DNA from: Acidobacteriaceae bacterium
GTDB taxonomy: Bacteria > Acidobacteriota > Terriglobia > Bryobacterales > Bryobacteraceae
Length of the DNA: 64,000 nt
Direction: 5' to 3'
Assembly (NCBI GenBank): GCA_019233755.1
Contig: JAFAMD010000066.1
Location: 19,882-83,881 of the forward strand
Shown: positions 42,226 through 51,623 of the stretch, one piece after another
Layout: each line of letters starts with the position of its first letter
Numbering within the stretch: position 1 is the stretch's first letter
The notes under the pieces: model-generated
Database searches by the model: none
What the model was told of the DNA's origin: nothing
Seen by the model: the letters and a program-made list of their open reading frames with translations, nothing else
Translations under genes and position numbers: made by a program

Positions 42226-42988
42226 CCTGACGGTGCCGCTCTCTACGCTGCTGGCGTTTGCGCTCGTGCTGGCGCGCATCAGCGGCGCGTTTGCCTTCGT
42301 TCCTCTGCCGGTTAAAGATGCAGGGCCTTCTGCGGCGCGCGTTGTCTTGTCGCTGGCCACGACGATCGCACTCTTTCCGGCATGGCCGTATGTAGACGCA
42401 AACAACGTGAGTGCCGGAGTGCTCGCCGGCTGGGTGGCGTCCGAAGGGGCGTTAGGGCTGGCAGTTGGACTTACGGTGAGTTTTCTGGCGGAAGCGCTGA
42501 CGTTCGGGGCGCAGGTGGTGGGCCTCCAGGCCGGATACGGGTATGTCTCGATTGTCGATCCCACGACGCAGGCCGAGTCGGATGTGTTGCCGGTCATGGC
42601 GCAGTTACTGGCGGGGCTGCTGTTCTTTACTACCGGGCTGCACCGGGCAGTGATCGCGACATTCGCGCATAGCCTGGCAAAATTCCCCCCGGGCGTGTTT
42701 GTGGAGAATCGGGCGATGGCTCAGACGGTTGTCCGGCTAGGGGGCACACTCTTTAGCGTTGGTCTGCGCCTGGCGTTCCCCGTGATCGGTCTCCTACTCA
42801 TGGCCGAGATCGCACTCGCGCTGGTTGGACGAATCAATTCGCAGCTGCATCTAAGTATGCACGCTTTTCCGATGAAGATTATGATCAGCCTGCTGGTGCT
42901 CGTGTCCGTGCTGGCGGTTGCTCCTGAACTCTACCGTTCGTACGCAGAGCAGGTGTTTCAGGTCATTCAGGAATCTATTCTGCGGTAG
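42215..42988 (+). CDS. fliR: Flagellar export gate protein FliR
   Basis: The 257-residue membrane protein completes the FliPQR gate. It has about six hydrophobic segments and the FliR landmarks RISGAFAFVPLPVKD, LTFGAQVVGLQAGYGYVSIVDP and the FPMKIMISLLVL tail. ATG 42215 lies inside the fliQ end; an upstream ATG at 42182 adds residues without conservation. Confidence 0.93.
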   Translation: MHANLTVPLSTLLAFALVLARISGAFAFVPLPVKDAGPSAARVVLSLATTIALFPAWPYVDANNVSAGVLAGWVASEGALGLAVGLTVSFLAEALTFGAQVVGLQAGYGYVSIVDPTTQAESDVLPVMAQLLAGLLFFTTGLHRAVIATFAHSLAKFPPGVFVENRAMAQTVVRLGGTLFSVGLRLAFPVIGLLLMAEIALALVGRINSQLHLSMHAFPMKIMISLLVLVSVLAVAPELYRSYAEQVFQVIQESILR

Positions 42989-42994
42989 CCCGAG

Positions 42995-44059
42995 ATGGCA
43001 GCGTCAGGCGGCAGCAAAACCGAGAAGCCGACACCCCAAAGGCTGAGAAGAGCGCGCGAGCAGGGGCAGTTTGTAGCGTCGCGGGGGCTGATCGGAGCCG
43101 TACAGTTTCTTGGCTTCGTTGCAACGTTGAGCATGCTTGGCGATTGGCCCAACCACTGGCGGATATCGCTGCAGAGAAGTTTGGACCGGGCGATCGGCGC
43201 GCAATTCAACCTGGCAGAGGTCCCGGCCCTGATCGTTAGCGTCGCAATGGAAAATCTGACGCCGATTCTAGGGGTAACGATCATCCCGTTTGCGGCGTCG
43301 GCTGCGGCGCATTTAGTTGTGACCCGTGGAGGCTTCAGTCTTCAGCGCGTAACACCGAAATTCGATCGACTCAATCCATTTGTGCGGCTGAAGGAACTTC
43401 CCCGGCAGAACGCCGCGTCGGTGGTACAGGCTTTGTGCCTGTTAACGGCGATGGCGCTGGTTATCAACGCCCTTATGCAGACACACGCCGCCGACCTGTT
43501 GCGGCTGCCGCTCGAAAACTTAACCGCAGCTTCGATGGAAATGGCGCAAGAGATGCGCGCGATGTTATGGAAGGCAGCGGCCGTGTTCGTTGTCTTCGGA
43601 GCGGCAGATTTCCTGCAGCAGCAGCGTAAATACAACGAGAGCCTCCGAATGACGAAAGAGGAGGTGAAGGAAGAGAACAAGCGGAACGAAGGCGATCCGC
43701 AGATGAAGGCTCGCATCCGGCGATTGCGGCGCGATCTGCTGCGCAGGCAAATGATGCGCGAGGTGCCGAAAGCGACGGCCGTGATTGTGAATCCGACGCA
43801 CTTTGCGGTGGCCATTCGCTACGACAGTGAAACGATGGCGTGCCCGGTGGTGGTGGCGAAAGGCAAGAATTGGCTGGCGTTGCGGATCCGGCAGATTGCA
43901 GTAATGAGAGAGGTGCCGGTAATCGAGAATGCTCCGCTTGCCCGAGCGTTGTACGACGCGATTGAAGTGGGCCGTGCGATTTCGCCTGAGTTTTACAAGG
44001 CAATCGCGGAGATTCTGGCTTATGTGTACCGCTTGATGGGTCGTAAATTGCGGGGCTGA
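42995..44059 (+). CDS. flhB: Flagellar export switch protein FlhB
   Basis: The 354-residue export protein opens with the family signature KTEKPTPQRLRRAREQGQ and has four membrane helices between about 30 and 210. The cytoplasmic domain carries the self-cleavage motif Asn266-Pro-Thr-His269. Cleavage there switches export from rod/hook to filament substrates in concert with FliK. No deviation from the family is seen. Confidence 0.95.
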   Translation: MAASGGSKTEKPTPQRLRRAREQGQFVASRGLIGAVQFLGFVATLSMLGDWPNHWRISLQRSLDRAIGAQFNLAEVPALIVSVAMENLTPILGVTIIPFAASAAAHLVVTRGGFSLQRVTPKFDRLNPFVRLKELPRQNAASVVQALCLLTAMALVINALMQTHAADLLRLPLENLTAASMEMAQEMRAMLWKAAAVFVVFGAADFLQQQRKYNESLRMTKEEVKEENKRNEGDPQMKARIRRLRRDLLRRQMMREVPKATAVIVNPTHFAVAIRYDSETMACPVVVAKGKNWLALRIRQIAVMREVPVIENAPLARALYDAIEVGRAISPEFYKAIAEILAYVYRLMGRKLRG

Positions 44060-44073
44060 GAAATACTTTGCCG

Positions 44074-46152
44074 ATGACTTCTCCCTCCCAAGCGATCCCA
44101 GTCGCACGAACGAAGCATGGCTGGCCGGCACTGAAGCTGCTGACGGCCGGCGAGCTGGCGGTGCCGATCGCGGTGCTCGCGATCGTGGTGGCGTTAATCA
44201 TGCCGATGCCGCCGGTAATGCTGGATCTCCTGATTGTGCTTGATATGGCCATGTCGGTTATCGTGCTCATGGTCACGATGTACATTCTGAAACCGGTCGA
44301 CTTCAGCGTGTTTCCGACGGCTCTGTTGCTGCTGACGCTTTTTCGGCTGTCACTGAACGTAAGCTCGGCAAGGCTCATTCTGCTAAATGGCAACAGTGGG
44401 ACGGCGGCTGCAGGCTACGTCATCGAGGCTTTCGGCAACTTTGTGGTTGGCGGGAACTATGTGATCGGCTGCGTGATCTTCCTGATTCTGATCGCGATCC
44501 AATATGTCGTGATCAACCACGGCGCGGTGCGCATCTCGGAGGTTGCTGCGCGGTTCACTCTCGACGCATTGCCGGGGAAGCAGATGTCGATTGACGCGGA
44601 GATGAACGCCGGAGTGATCGACGAAGCAGAGGCGCGGCGGCGCAGGAAACAGCTCTCGGCCGAAGCGGAATTCTACGGCGCGATGGATGGCGCCTCGCGC
44701 TTCACGCAGCGGGATGCGGTCGCAAGCATTCTGATTACGAGCATCAATATTATTGCGGGCTTTCTCATCGGAGTTCTGCAGCACGGGATGGAGCTAAAGA
44801 GAGCGCTCGAGACCTATACAGTACTGACGATTGGAGACGGGCTCGTGACGGTCATTCCGGCTTTGATGATCTCCGTATCGGGCGGTCTGATTGTTACACG
44901 AGCCACTTCTGAGAATCGAGTCGGTGAAGAATTCCAAAAGCAACTCTTCGGACGCCACGAGCCGTTACTCCTTTCCGGTGGTGTGTTGCTGGTTTTAGCG
45001 GGAATTCCAGGGTTGCCGACGATTCCGTTTCTCTTACTCGGCGGCGCTTTAGGAGCCGCGGGTTGGCTGAAGCGTCGAAAATCTGACGGTGCCGCCAAAG
45101 AAGTAACTGCCGTTGCGACCACACCGAAGGAAGATCTCGAAAGCCTGCTCAAGGTGGAACCAGTTGCCATTGAGGTGGGACTGGGGCTCGCTAGCATGGT
45201 CGCCGGCGGGAAGACGTCGCCTTTATTGAAGCGAATTGCAGGCATACGGCGGCAGTTTGTCACGAACCTTGGATTTTTGCTTCCGCCGGTGCGGGTAACG
45301 GATAATCTCTCCCTCCGATCGCGAGAGTATGTGGTTCTGTTGAAGGGCGCCGAGATAGGAAGGTATGAACTGCTGTCCGGTTGTGAGTTGGCCATTCCGA
45401 CGGCAAAGGCGGACAAGAGCCTCGCGGGACAGCAGACAAAAGAACCGGCGTTCGGGCTGCCGGCTCTCTGGATTCCAACGAGCCGGGTTGATGCGGCACG
45501 GTTCGCGGGTTACACCGTGGTGGACGCCGTTAACGTCATCGGGACGCACTTGTCTGAACTGGTCCGGCAGCACGCGAGTGAGATGTTTTCACGCCAGGAT
45601 ACAAAAATGTTCTGCGATCGCGTCAGTCGTGAGAATGCAAAGTTGATGGAAGATTTGGTTCCCAAACTGCTGTCACTTTCTGGCGTGCAAAAGGTCCTGC
45701 AGAACTTGTTGAAAGAGGGAGTCTCCATACGCGACGGCGTTTCGATTCTCGAGAGCTTAAGTGAGGCAGCAGTGACTACGAAAAATGCGGTGCTGCTAAC
45801 GGAATACACAAGGCAGTCGATGCGGAGAAGCCTGGTCAAGCCCTACGTGACCGGAAACGGGGAGATCCCGGCCTATTTTCTGGACGGCTCGGTGGAGCAG
45901 ACGATTGAATCGGGAGTTCAGCATTCGGAGCAGGGCAGCGTGCTCGTTCTCGCACCGCAGGTAGTGCGCGAGATAGTTACGCGTATAGAACGGAAATTGG
46001 ATCGGCGGGAAATCGCGACCGTCGTTCTTACCAGTTCCGGAGCACGGTTCTTTCTCCGGCAGATGCTCGAGTCCTCGCTGCCGAACGTTTTTCCGATTGC
46101 TCACAATGAAGTGCCGCCGGGCGTCAAGATCTTGTCACTGGGGGTGATTTAA
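44074..46152 (+). CDS. flhA: Flagellar export protein FlhA
   Basis: The 692-residue export platform protein has eight membrane helices in the first half. The FHIPEP segment (ALPGKQMSIDAEMNAGVIDEAEARRRR region near 165-195) contains the conserved Arg/Asp residues for proton coupling. The cytoplasmic C-terminal domain (about 340-690) forms the nonameric docking ring for chaperone-substrate complexes. TTG 44068 is two codons upstream of ATG 44074 and is an alternative. Confidence 0.95.
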   Translation: MTSPSQAIPVARTKHGWPALKLLTAGELAVPIAVLAIVVALIMPMPPVMLDLLIVLDMAMSVIVLMVTMYILKPVDFSVFPTALLLLTLFRLSLNVSSARLILLNGNSGTAAAGYVIEAFGNFVVGGNYVIGCVIFLILIAIQYVVINHGAVRISEVAARFTLDALPGKQMSIDAEMNAGVIDEAEARRRRKQLSAEAEFYGAMDGASRFTQRDAVASILITSINIIAGFLIGVLQHGMELKRALETYTVLTIGDGLVTVIPALMISVSGGLIVTRATSENRVGEEFQKQLFGRHEPLLLSGGVLLVLAGIPGLPTIPFLLLGGALGAAGWLKRRKSDGAAKEVTAVATTPKEDLESLLKVEPVAIEVGLGLASMVAGGKTSPLLKRIAGIRRQFVTNLGFLLPPVRVTDNLSLRSREYVVLLKGAEIGRYELLSGCELAIPTAKADKSLAGQQTKEPAFGLPALWIPTSRVDAARFAGYTVVDAVNVIGTHLSELVRQHASEMFSRQDTKMFCDRVSRENAKLMEDLVPKLLSLSGVQKVLQNLLKEGVSIRDGVSILESLSEAAVTTKNAVLLTEYTRQSMRRSLVKPYVTGNGEIPAYFLDGSVEQTIESGVQHSEQGSVLVLAPQVVREIVTRIERKLDRREIATVVLTSSGARFFLRQMLESSLPNVFPIAHNEVPPGVKILSLGVI

Positions 46153-46159
46153 GACAGCG

Positions 46160-47326
46160 ATGAGGATCAAATCTTATTTCGCGGGGTCGATCGAGGAAGC
46201 GATTGAAAAGGCGCGTGAGGAATTGGGCTCCGATGCTATGCTGATGAACTCGACGGAGACCGAGCGTGAACTTCGAGATTTGGGTGCGTTTGAAGTGGTC
46301 TTCGGAGTTGTGGATAACAACGGCAGACTCCACTCAAACGGCGAAGCTAACGTGCCTGTGATGGCATCGCTGAACTTAGGTACTGGTAGCGATTTCCTGG
46401 TCCAGGAACTGGCCGAGCTGCGGAAGCAGCTCGAGACAATCAGCCGATCAATGGCGCGGTACAGCGTCAAGGACCCCAAGTTTGCACCAGAACTGGAAGA
46501 CGCTGTCATACGATTGGCCGCTATTGGATTTTCGCGGGAAACGGCTGAAGACCTGGTTGAATGCGTGGAGTCCAGGTTGCGCTCAGAACGCGATCGATTG
46601 TCACGTCAATTGCACGATGTCAAAGAATGCTTCCCGCGGCAGGTAATTGATAAGGCCCTTGAGGCGAGGATTGGAGATCGGCTGACCGTTTGTCCGGAGT
46701 TGGGAAAACGCGGCGCCAAGTCACGTGTCGTGATGCTGGTTGGGCCACCGGGCGCCGGGAAGACCGCGACTCTCGTGAAGCTTGCGGTGCGATTCGGATT
46801 AGGAACACGTACACCCGTCGATATCTGGACAACCGATGCCTTCCGGGTCGGCGCATGGGAACAGTTGAGCAAATATGCCAGGATCGCGAATACTTCCTTC
46901 GAGACTGTAGGGACGGTGGCCGCGCTCGGGACAGGACTCGATCGAGTCGGAGAGGGAAGGCTGGTGTTGATCGACACTCCCGGATACGGGCCCGCTGATA
47001 TGCAGGAGGCATTCCATTGGGCGGCGTTCGTGCGGCGAAGTGAGATGGATGTCCATCTCGTGTTGCCGGCAACCACGCGCGGGACGGTGGCGAAGCAGAT
47101 TTCGGACCGGTTTGCGGTCTTCGGACCCACGAAGCTGATACTCACACGCTGGGATGAACTGGAGGCGTCGGGGAGCGCGGTCGAATTGGCAATGAAAGCA
47201 GACTTGGCGTTGTCTTTCGTCGGATGCGGGCAGCAGATCCCTGAGGATCTTCGGGTGGCATGCAAAGCGGAACTGCTTTCGGACCTACTGCCGAACTGCA
47301 AAGCCGCTGCTACGACGGCCGCCTGA
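46160..47326 (+). CDS. flhF: Flagellar SRP-type GTPase FlhF
   Basis: The 388-residue protein controls flagellar placement and early assembly. It has the FlhF N-terminus (RIKSYFAGSIEEAIEKAREE), a linker and an SRP-GTPase NG domain with GPPGAGKT at 195-202, TTDAFRVGAWEQL, the G3-like LIDTPGYG and G4-like LTRWDE (usually TKLDE). FlhG, its usual ATPase partner encoded next door, is missing; fliA follows directly. Confidence 0.92.
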   Translation: MRIKSYFAGSIEEAIEKAREELGSDAMLMNSTETERELRDLGAFEVVFGVVDNNGRLHSNGEANVPVMASLNLGTGSDFLVQELAELRKQLETISRSMARYSVKDPKFAPELEDAVIRLAAIGFSRETAEDLVECVESRLRSERDRLSRQLHDVKECFPRQVIDKALEARIGDRLTVCPELGKRGAKSRVVMLVGPPGAGKTATLVKLAVRFGLGTRTPVDIWTTDAFRVGAWEQLSKYARIANTSFETVGTVAALGTGLDRVGEGRLVLIDTPGYGPADMQEAFHWAAFVRRSEMDVHLVLPATTRGTVAKQISDRFAVFGPTKLILTRWDELEASGSAVELAMKADLALSFVGCGQQIPEDLRVACKAELLSDLLPNCKAAATTAA

Positions 47327-47343
47327 TGCCAGGCTGATCCGAT

Positions 47344-48090
47344 ATGTACGCCTACGCGCTCGCGGACAGATCGACCGAGGAACGGGAGGAACTTATCCTC
47401 GAGCATTTACCCCAGGTGACATGGATCGCATCGAGAATTCATGAGAAGCTGCCGCCCAGCGTAGAATTGGATGATTTAATTTCGGCGGGTATTGTGGGGT
47501 TACTCGCGGCGGTTGATAAATTTGACTCAAACCGGAATGCATCTCTAAGAACGTACGCGGAATACAAGATCCGGGGAGCCATCCTTGATAGCATCCGAGG
47601 TCTGGATGGAATTCCAACTCATAAGCGCAAGCACCTCAAGCAGGTGCAAGAGGCAATTGCAAATGCGGAGCAAAGACTTCAGCGCACGCCGACTCAGGAC
47701 GAAATAGCGGCAGAGCTAGGCATCACTCCGGAAGAGTATGACGAATGGATGATTCACCTTCAGGGGGTCATACTGGCAGGTCTTCGCGTATCAGAGGACG
47801 CGCAGGAGTTGAATGTTCTGGATTTTCTTGGAGATCAAAGCGATGAGGGGCCGGCTCGTAAACTGGAGCGCGCGGAATTAGAACGAGTTATCGCCGAAGG
47901 GATCAAGAAAATGCCTGAGAATGAGCGGACGGTTCTCAGTCTCTATTACAAAGAAGAGCTGAATCTGCGAGAGATTGCTTCGATCATGGATCTGCACATT
48001 ACACGGATATCGCAGCTTCGTGTGCAGGGCGTTCTGCGGCTGCGAGCGTATATGCAACGCAAGTGGCCCAGCACGCGAGGAATCTATTAG
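47344..48090 (+). CDS. fliA: RNA polymerase sigma factor FliA (sigma-28)
   Basis: The 248-residue sigma factor directs late flagellar transcription. Region 2 contains LDDLISAGIVGLLAAVDKFD and TYAEYKIRGAILDSIRGLD. Region 3 follows with RLQRTPTQDEIAAELGIT, and region 4 with LSLYYKEELNLREIASIMDLHITRISQL. The anti-sigma factor flgM is two genes downstream, and promoters matching the FliA consensus lie before flgM, fliC, motA and fliS. Confidence 0.95.
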   Translation: MYAYALADRSTEEREELILEHLPQVTWIASRIHEKLPPSVELDDLISAGIVGLLAAVDKFDSNRNASLRTYAEYKIRGAILDSIRGLDGIPTHKRKHLKQVQEAIANAEQRLQRTPTQDEIAAELGITPEEYDEWMIHLQGVILAGLRVSEDAQELNVLDFLGDQSDEGPARKLERAELERVIAEGIKKMPENERTVLSLYYKEELNLREIASIMDLHITRISQLRVQGVLRLRAYMQRKWPSTRGIY

Positions 48091-48094
48091 AGCA

Positions 48095-48544
48095 ATGAAT
48101 GTTATGGACGCATTTTGGTTTGTGCCGCTCCTGAACTGTTTACTGGCGAGCTTTGTCATGAGCGCGTGTATGTTCCTCTTTTTCTCGCTTAAACGTGAAA
48201 TACGACGGTTCGAAATCCGATTTGCCAGCAAAGAGGAGTTTGCAGCGGCGCTAAGTCGCGCGACAACGGACGCCGGAGAAGCACGCGCTCTTGTGGCGCA
48301 ACTAGAACAGAGGCGTTTCTATGCAGATTTGGTTTGCGAAAGCGGCGGCGTGAACCTGACCAGGCAAGGCCAGGTACTGCGCCTGCATAGACGAGGGGAG
48401 TCCATAGCCGATATAGCATCCGCATTACGGCTGCCTGCGGGTGAGGTAAAGCTCATGATTAAGGTTTACGAACTTAACACAAATATTTCTGCTAATGACG
48501 GTACAGAAAAGCTCTCTAAGTTCAACGAAGCGCAGCCGATATAG
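48095..48544 (+). CDS. Membrane-anchored DUF2802/SwrB-like flagellar protein
   Basis: The 149-residue protein has one N-terminal membrane helix (FVPLLNCLLASFVMSACMFL), a charged helical stretch likely to be coiled coil (about 30-85) and a C-terminal helix-turn-helix-like motif, LRLHRRGESIADIASALRL. This matches the DUF2802 pattern and the layout of SwrB of Bacillus, which is also encoded directly after the flagellar sigma gene and promotes basal-body maturation. The name is inferred from architecture and position. Its 3' end contains the flgM promoter. Confidence 0.65.
   Translation: MNVMDAFWFVPLLNCLLASFVMSACMFLFFSLKREIRRFEIRFASKEEFAAALSRATTDAGEARALVAQLEQRRFYADLVCESGGVNLTRQGQVLRLHRRGESIADIASALRLPAGEVKLMIKVYELNTNISANDGTEKLSKFNEAQPI
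48516..48542 (+). promoter_or_regulatory. Sigma-28-type promoter for flgM
   Basis: CTAAGTTC (48516-48523), exactly 11 bases, then GCCGATAT (48535-48542) gives seven of eight matches in the -10 element and five of eight in the -35 element of the FliA consensus. It lies inside the 3' end of the preceding gene, 22 bases before flgM, so FliA would drive its own inhibitor and the genes after it. Confidence 0.7.
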
Positions 48545-48564
48545 CTGGAAGGGCACCTCGGGGG

Positions 48565-48864
48565 ATGGGCATACAGGTAAATACATCGGCCATCGATGGG
48601 GCAAGCGAGCAAACTTCGTCTACCTCAGTTCGGCACGTGTCGGCGACGAAACCGGCAGGTGGTGCGGACGCGGCAGACCTATCTGCGACGGATACGGTGC
48701 ATCTGTCTGGCGCGAGCGATCTGGTGGCGCTGGCGAAAAACATGACGTCGACAGATCGGCAGGCCAGGTTGGCAAGTTTGGCGGATCAAATTCGCTCCGG
48801 TCGGTACGAGGTCAATGCAGACGATGTCAGCCACGCGATTGTGCGGAGCCTCATTGATGGTTAG
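48565..48864 (+). CDS. flgM: Anti-sigma-28 factor FlgM
   Basis: The 99-residue protein binds FliA until the hook is finished, then is exported. The N-terminal half is Ser/Thr/Ala-rich and probably disordered. The C-terminal half has the FlgM helices: DTVHLSGASDLVALAKNM, then RQARLASLADQIRSGRYEVNADDVSHAIVRSL. It starts at ATG 48565. Its end overlaps the FlgN-like gene by eight bases. Confidence 0.92.
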   Translation: MGIQVNTSAIDGASEQTSSTSVRHVSATKPAGGADAADLSATDTVHLSGASDLVALAKNMTSTDRQARLASLADQIRSGRYEVNADDVSHAIVRSLIDG

Positions 48865-49225
48865 AGCGGGAAAAGGCACGGCGAAAGAGGAACTATTGTT
48901 GGCACAGCAGAGCTTGAGCCGAGCAATTAGACTGCTAGTCGTAATGGGACCAGGGTTTTGTTCTTGCTCTCTGTTGCTGGAGGAAACCGCGCAGGTCGTG
49001 CAGGACCTAAAGAAGAGCGGCGAGAGCTGCGGCGACGTCGCGATCCTCGCGGCGGTGGTCCGGCAGATTGTTCAACAGGCTGCAGCCGCGCAAAGACTGC
49101 TGGACGCCGCTGCGATGTTTTATTGCGGGTGGGTGTCCGCTTCGGGCAGCCAGACAGGGAACTACAGCCATAGCGGTGGACCGGAGCATACGTTGGAAGC
49201 GGGCGCGCTTCGGATTGAAGCGTAA
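48857..49225 (+). CDS. Probable FlgN-like export chaperone
   Basis: The 122-residue, mainly helical protein lies between flgM and flgK, exactly where flgN usually sits, and overlaps flgM by eight bases. Sequence similarity to FlgN is weak: only the helical heptad-like pattern (EETAQVVQDLKKSGESCGDV, VVRQIVQQAAAAQRLLDAAA) is suggestive. If correct, it chaperones the hook-filament junction proteins FlgK and FlgL. The call rests on position. Confidence 0.55.
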   Translation: MVRAGKGTAKEELLLAQQSLSRAIRLLVVMGPGFCSCSLLLEETAQVVQDLKKSGESCGDVAILAAVVRQIVQQAAAAQRLLDAAAMFYCGWVSASGSQTGNYSHSGGPEHTLEAGALRIEA

Positions 49226-49235
49226 CGGTTCGATT

Positions 49236-50633
49236 ATGGGGACTCTCTCCGCGGCACTAGGAACTGCCGGCAACGCGCTAACCGTGCTCGAACAGGCGAT
49301 GGGCGTTGTGCAAAACAATGTTGCGAACGCTTCCACGCCGGGGTACGTGACTCAGACGCCCATTTTGACCGCGGGCGCCTTCGACCCGACACGGGGGGTG
49401 TGGGGCGGCGTGCAGGATTCGGGAACCCAGAGCGCCCGGAACGCCTACGCAGAAGAGGCTGTCTGGAGTGCAAATGAACAGGTAGGGGCTGCAACCCAGC
49501 AGGCGTCGAGCTTGCAAAATCTTCAATCGATATTTAATATTTCGGGAACATCCGGTATTCCGGCAGCGCTGAGCAGCCTTTCTTCGGCGTTCTCCGCATG
49601 GTCGACGACATCCGACGCAACGGCGCAGCAGCAGGTAATCAATGCAGCACAAGGAGTCGCGCAGGCATTCAACGAAGCGGCTTCTAACGCGGGCCAGATT
49701 CAGTCGCAAACGGACCAGCAATTACAGAGCACTATCAACCAGATTAATCAGCTTTCCACGAGTATTGCGAAGCTCAATGGCCAGATCCGGAACGGCGCAC
49801 AGCAGGATGCCGGCTTAAATGCACAGCTCTATAGCGATCTGGAGCAGCTATCAAATCTGGTTTCAATCAATGTCGAGACACAGAGCGATGGCACTGTCAC
49901 GGTTCTCATGGGAGGGCAGGTTCCGCTGGTGATCGGCAGCAGCCAGGAAGCAATCAGCGTACAGTCGGGCGGAGGCACAGTTCCGGACGCTACGATTCTT
50001 ACGTCGGATGGACAGGACGTTACGAGGCTGGCTTCGAACCAAGGACAGCTTGGAGGACTGCTGCAGTTCAGAAACGCGGTTCTACCGACAGTAGTGGGCG
50101 ATGGGGCTCAGCCAGGAGGGTTGAATCAACTTGCTCAGGGTGTTGCGGACACGGTGAACGGTTTGCTTACGAGCGCGCAGGTCTCGGCCGGTGGCACGGG
50201 AATCGATCTCTTTGTTTATGATCCCGGATCGCCCACGGCAGTTGCTGGTTCGCTTGCTGTGAATGCAAGTTTCACGACAGCACAACTAGTGGCGAGCAAT
50301 GGTACTGCCGCAAACGGCACCGCAAACCAGCTAGCGCAGATGGGGGACACGTCCATAGCTGCGCTTGGCGGTTTGAATCCCACTAATTTTTATAGCCGTA
50401 TTGCTTCCGATATCGGCACCCAGGCGTCCAGCGCTTCGACGGCGAAACAGACCGAGACGGATGTTTTGACCCAAGCGCAAAATTTGCGCGCACAGCTATC
50501 GGGTGTCTCCTTGAATGACCAGGCGACGAACCTCTTACAGTTTCAGCAGGCTTACCAGGCCGCTGCACAGGCGATCGCGACCATTAGAAGCACAATGCAA
50601 TACTTCTTCACCTCCATGCAGCAAGTGGGATAA
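49236..50633 (+). CDS. flgK: Hook-filament junction protein FlgK
   Basis: The 465-residue protein starts GTLSAALGTAGNALTVLEQAMGVVQNNVAN with ASTPGYV, the typical FlgK D0 helix, and ends with NLLQFQQAYQAAAQAIATIRSTM. The middle is beta-rich and variable. ATG 49236 lies 10 bases after the preceding stop; the frame further upstream runs through the FlgN-like gene and is ignored. Confidence 0.94.
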   Translation: MGTLSAALGTAGNALTVLEQAMGVVQNNVANASTPGYVTQTPILTAGAFDPTRGVWGGVQDSGTQSARNAYAEEAVWSANEQVGAATQQASSLQNLQSIFNISGTSGIPAALSSLSSAFSAWSTTSDATAQQQVINAAQGVAQAFNEAASNAGQIQSQTDQQLQSTINQINQLSTSIAKLNGQIRNGAQQDAGLNAQLYSDLEQLSNLVSINVETQSDGTVTVLMGGQVPLVIGSSQEAISVQSGGGTVPDATILTSDGQDVTRLASNQGQLGGLLQFRNAVLPTVVGDGAQPGGLNQLAQGVADTVNGLLTSAQVSAGGTGIDLFVYDPGSPTAVAGSLAVNASFTTAQLVASNGTAANGTANQLAQMGDTSIAALGGLNPTNFYSRIASDIGTQASSASTAKQTETDVLTQAQNLRAQLSGVSLNDQATNLLQFQQAYQAAAQAIATIRSTMQYFFTSMQQVG

Positions 50634-50643
50634 GCGGCAGAAA

Positions 50644-51549
50644 ATGATTGCTGGCATAAACGCTTCGAACGGAATTTTCTTAGCTGATCTGACCAATCTG
50701 CAAAATAAAATTGCGCAGGAAGCAAATCAGATCTCATCCGGCTCGAGGGTGAACCAGGCTTCCGACGATCCCTCGGCTATCGCCTCGATTTTGGACTACG
50801 AAAACTCGATAGACCAGATCACACAAGTGCAGAGTAATCTGGACGCGGCGAAGACGGAGGCACAAACCGCCGACCGGGCTCTCCAAAGCGCATCTACGCT
50901 CTTGGATCAGCTCGTTTCTATTGCAAGCCAGGGTGCGAGCAGCAGTGCATCGCCGGTCACACGTACCTCACTGGCTGTGCAGGTGCAAGCTATTGGTCAG
51001 CAACTAGCTTCAATAGCAAATACAACGGTGCAGGGCCGTTACATCTTCGGAGGCGACGCAGTGAACACAGTGCCGTACACGTTCGATGCCACGACTCCGG
51101 GCTGGTTTGTGCCAAGCGGTGCAATGCCACCATCCAATACAGCTCTACTGACCAATGCGAACGGTTCGCAGATCGTGCCGAGGATGACCGCGGAACAGAT
51201 ATTCGCGTCCTCCTCGGGCAACATTTTTCAAGCCGTCTCGGACCTCGGTCAGGCCTTACAGGGTGCAAATCAGGCTGGTGTTGAGACTGCCTTGACGGAA
51301 CTCAAAACGGGCGTTACGCAATTGGGACTTTCATCGATGTTTTACGGGAACGTTGAAAACTGGATAGAACAGGCCGGCAATGAAGCCAGCTCTCAACTGA
51401 CGAATCTTCAGGCAGCGCTGGGGGGTCTGCGGGATACAGATGTTGCTGCTGCAGCCACTCAGCTCAGTCTGGACCAGACGGCATTGAGTGCGGCGCTTTC
51501 GGCCCACGGCAATCTGGATAACCGGTCTCTGTTTAATTTTCTTGGATAG
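50644..51549 (+). CDS. flgL: Hook-filament junction protein FlgL
   Basis: The 301-residue flagellin-like junction protein has LTNLQNKIAQEANQISSGSRVNQASDDPSAIA at the N-terminus, the flagellin-type helix that interacts with the filament, and a C-terminal helix LRDTDVAAAATQLSLDQTALSAAL. It follows flgK by 10 bases. Confidence 0.93.
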   Translation: MIAGINASNGIFLADLTNLQNKIAQEANQISSGSRVNQASDDPSAIASILDYENSIDQITQVQSNLDAAKTEAQTADRALQSASTLLDQLVSIASQGASSSASPVTRTSLAVQVQAIGQQLASIANTTVQGRYIFGGDAVNTVPYTFDATTPGWFVPSGAMPPSNTALLTNANGSQIVPRMTAEQIFASSSGNIFQAVSDLGQALQGANQAGVETALTELKTGVTQLGLSSMFYGNVENWIEQAGNEASSQLTNLQAALGGLRDTDVAAAATQLSLDQTALSAALSAHGNLDNRSLFNFLG

Positions 51550-51623
51550 CAATTTCTTCTGCCACTTTCCTTCGAAAATCTACGGCATTTCGCGATACAG
51601 AAACCGGGAGGAAACGGCAGATC

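Noticed and set aside
48408..48416. Second GCCGATAT upstream of flgM
   Set aside because: No -35-like sequence 11-12 bases upstream; inside the SwrB-like coding region.
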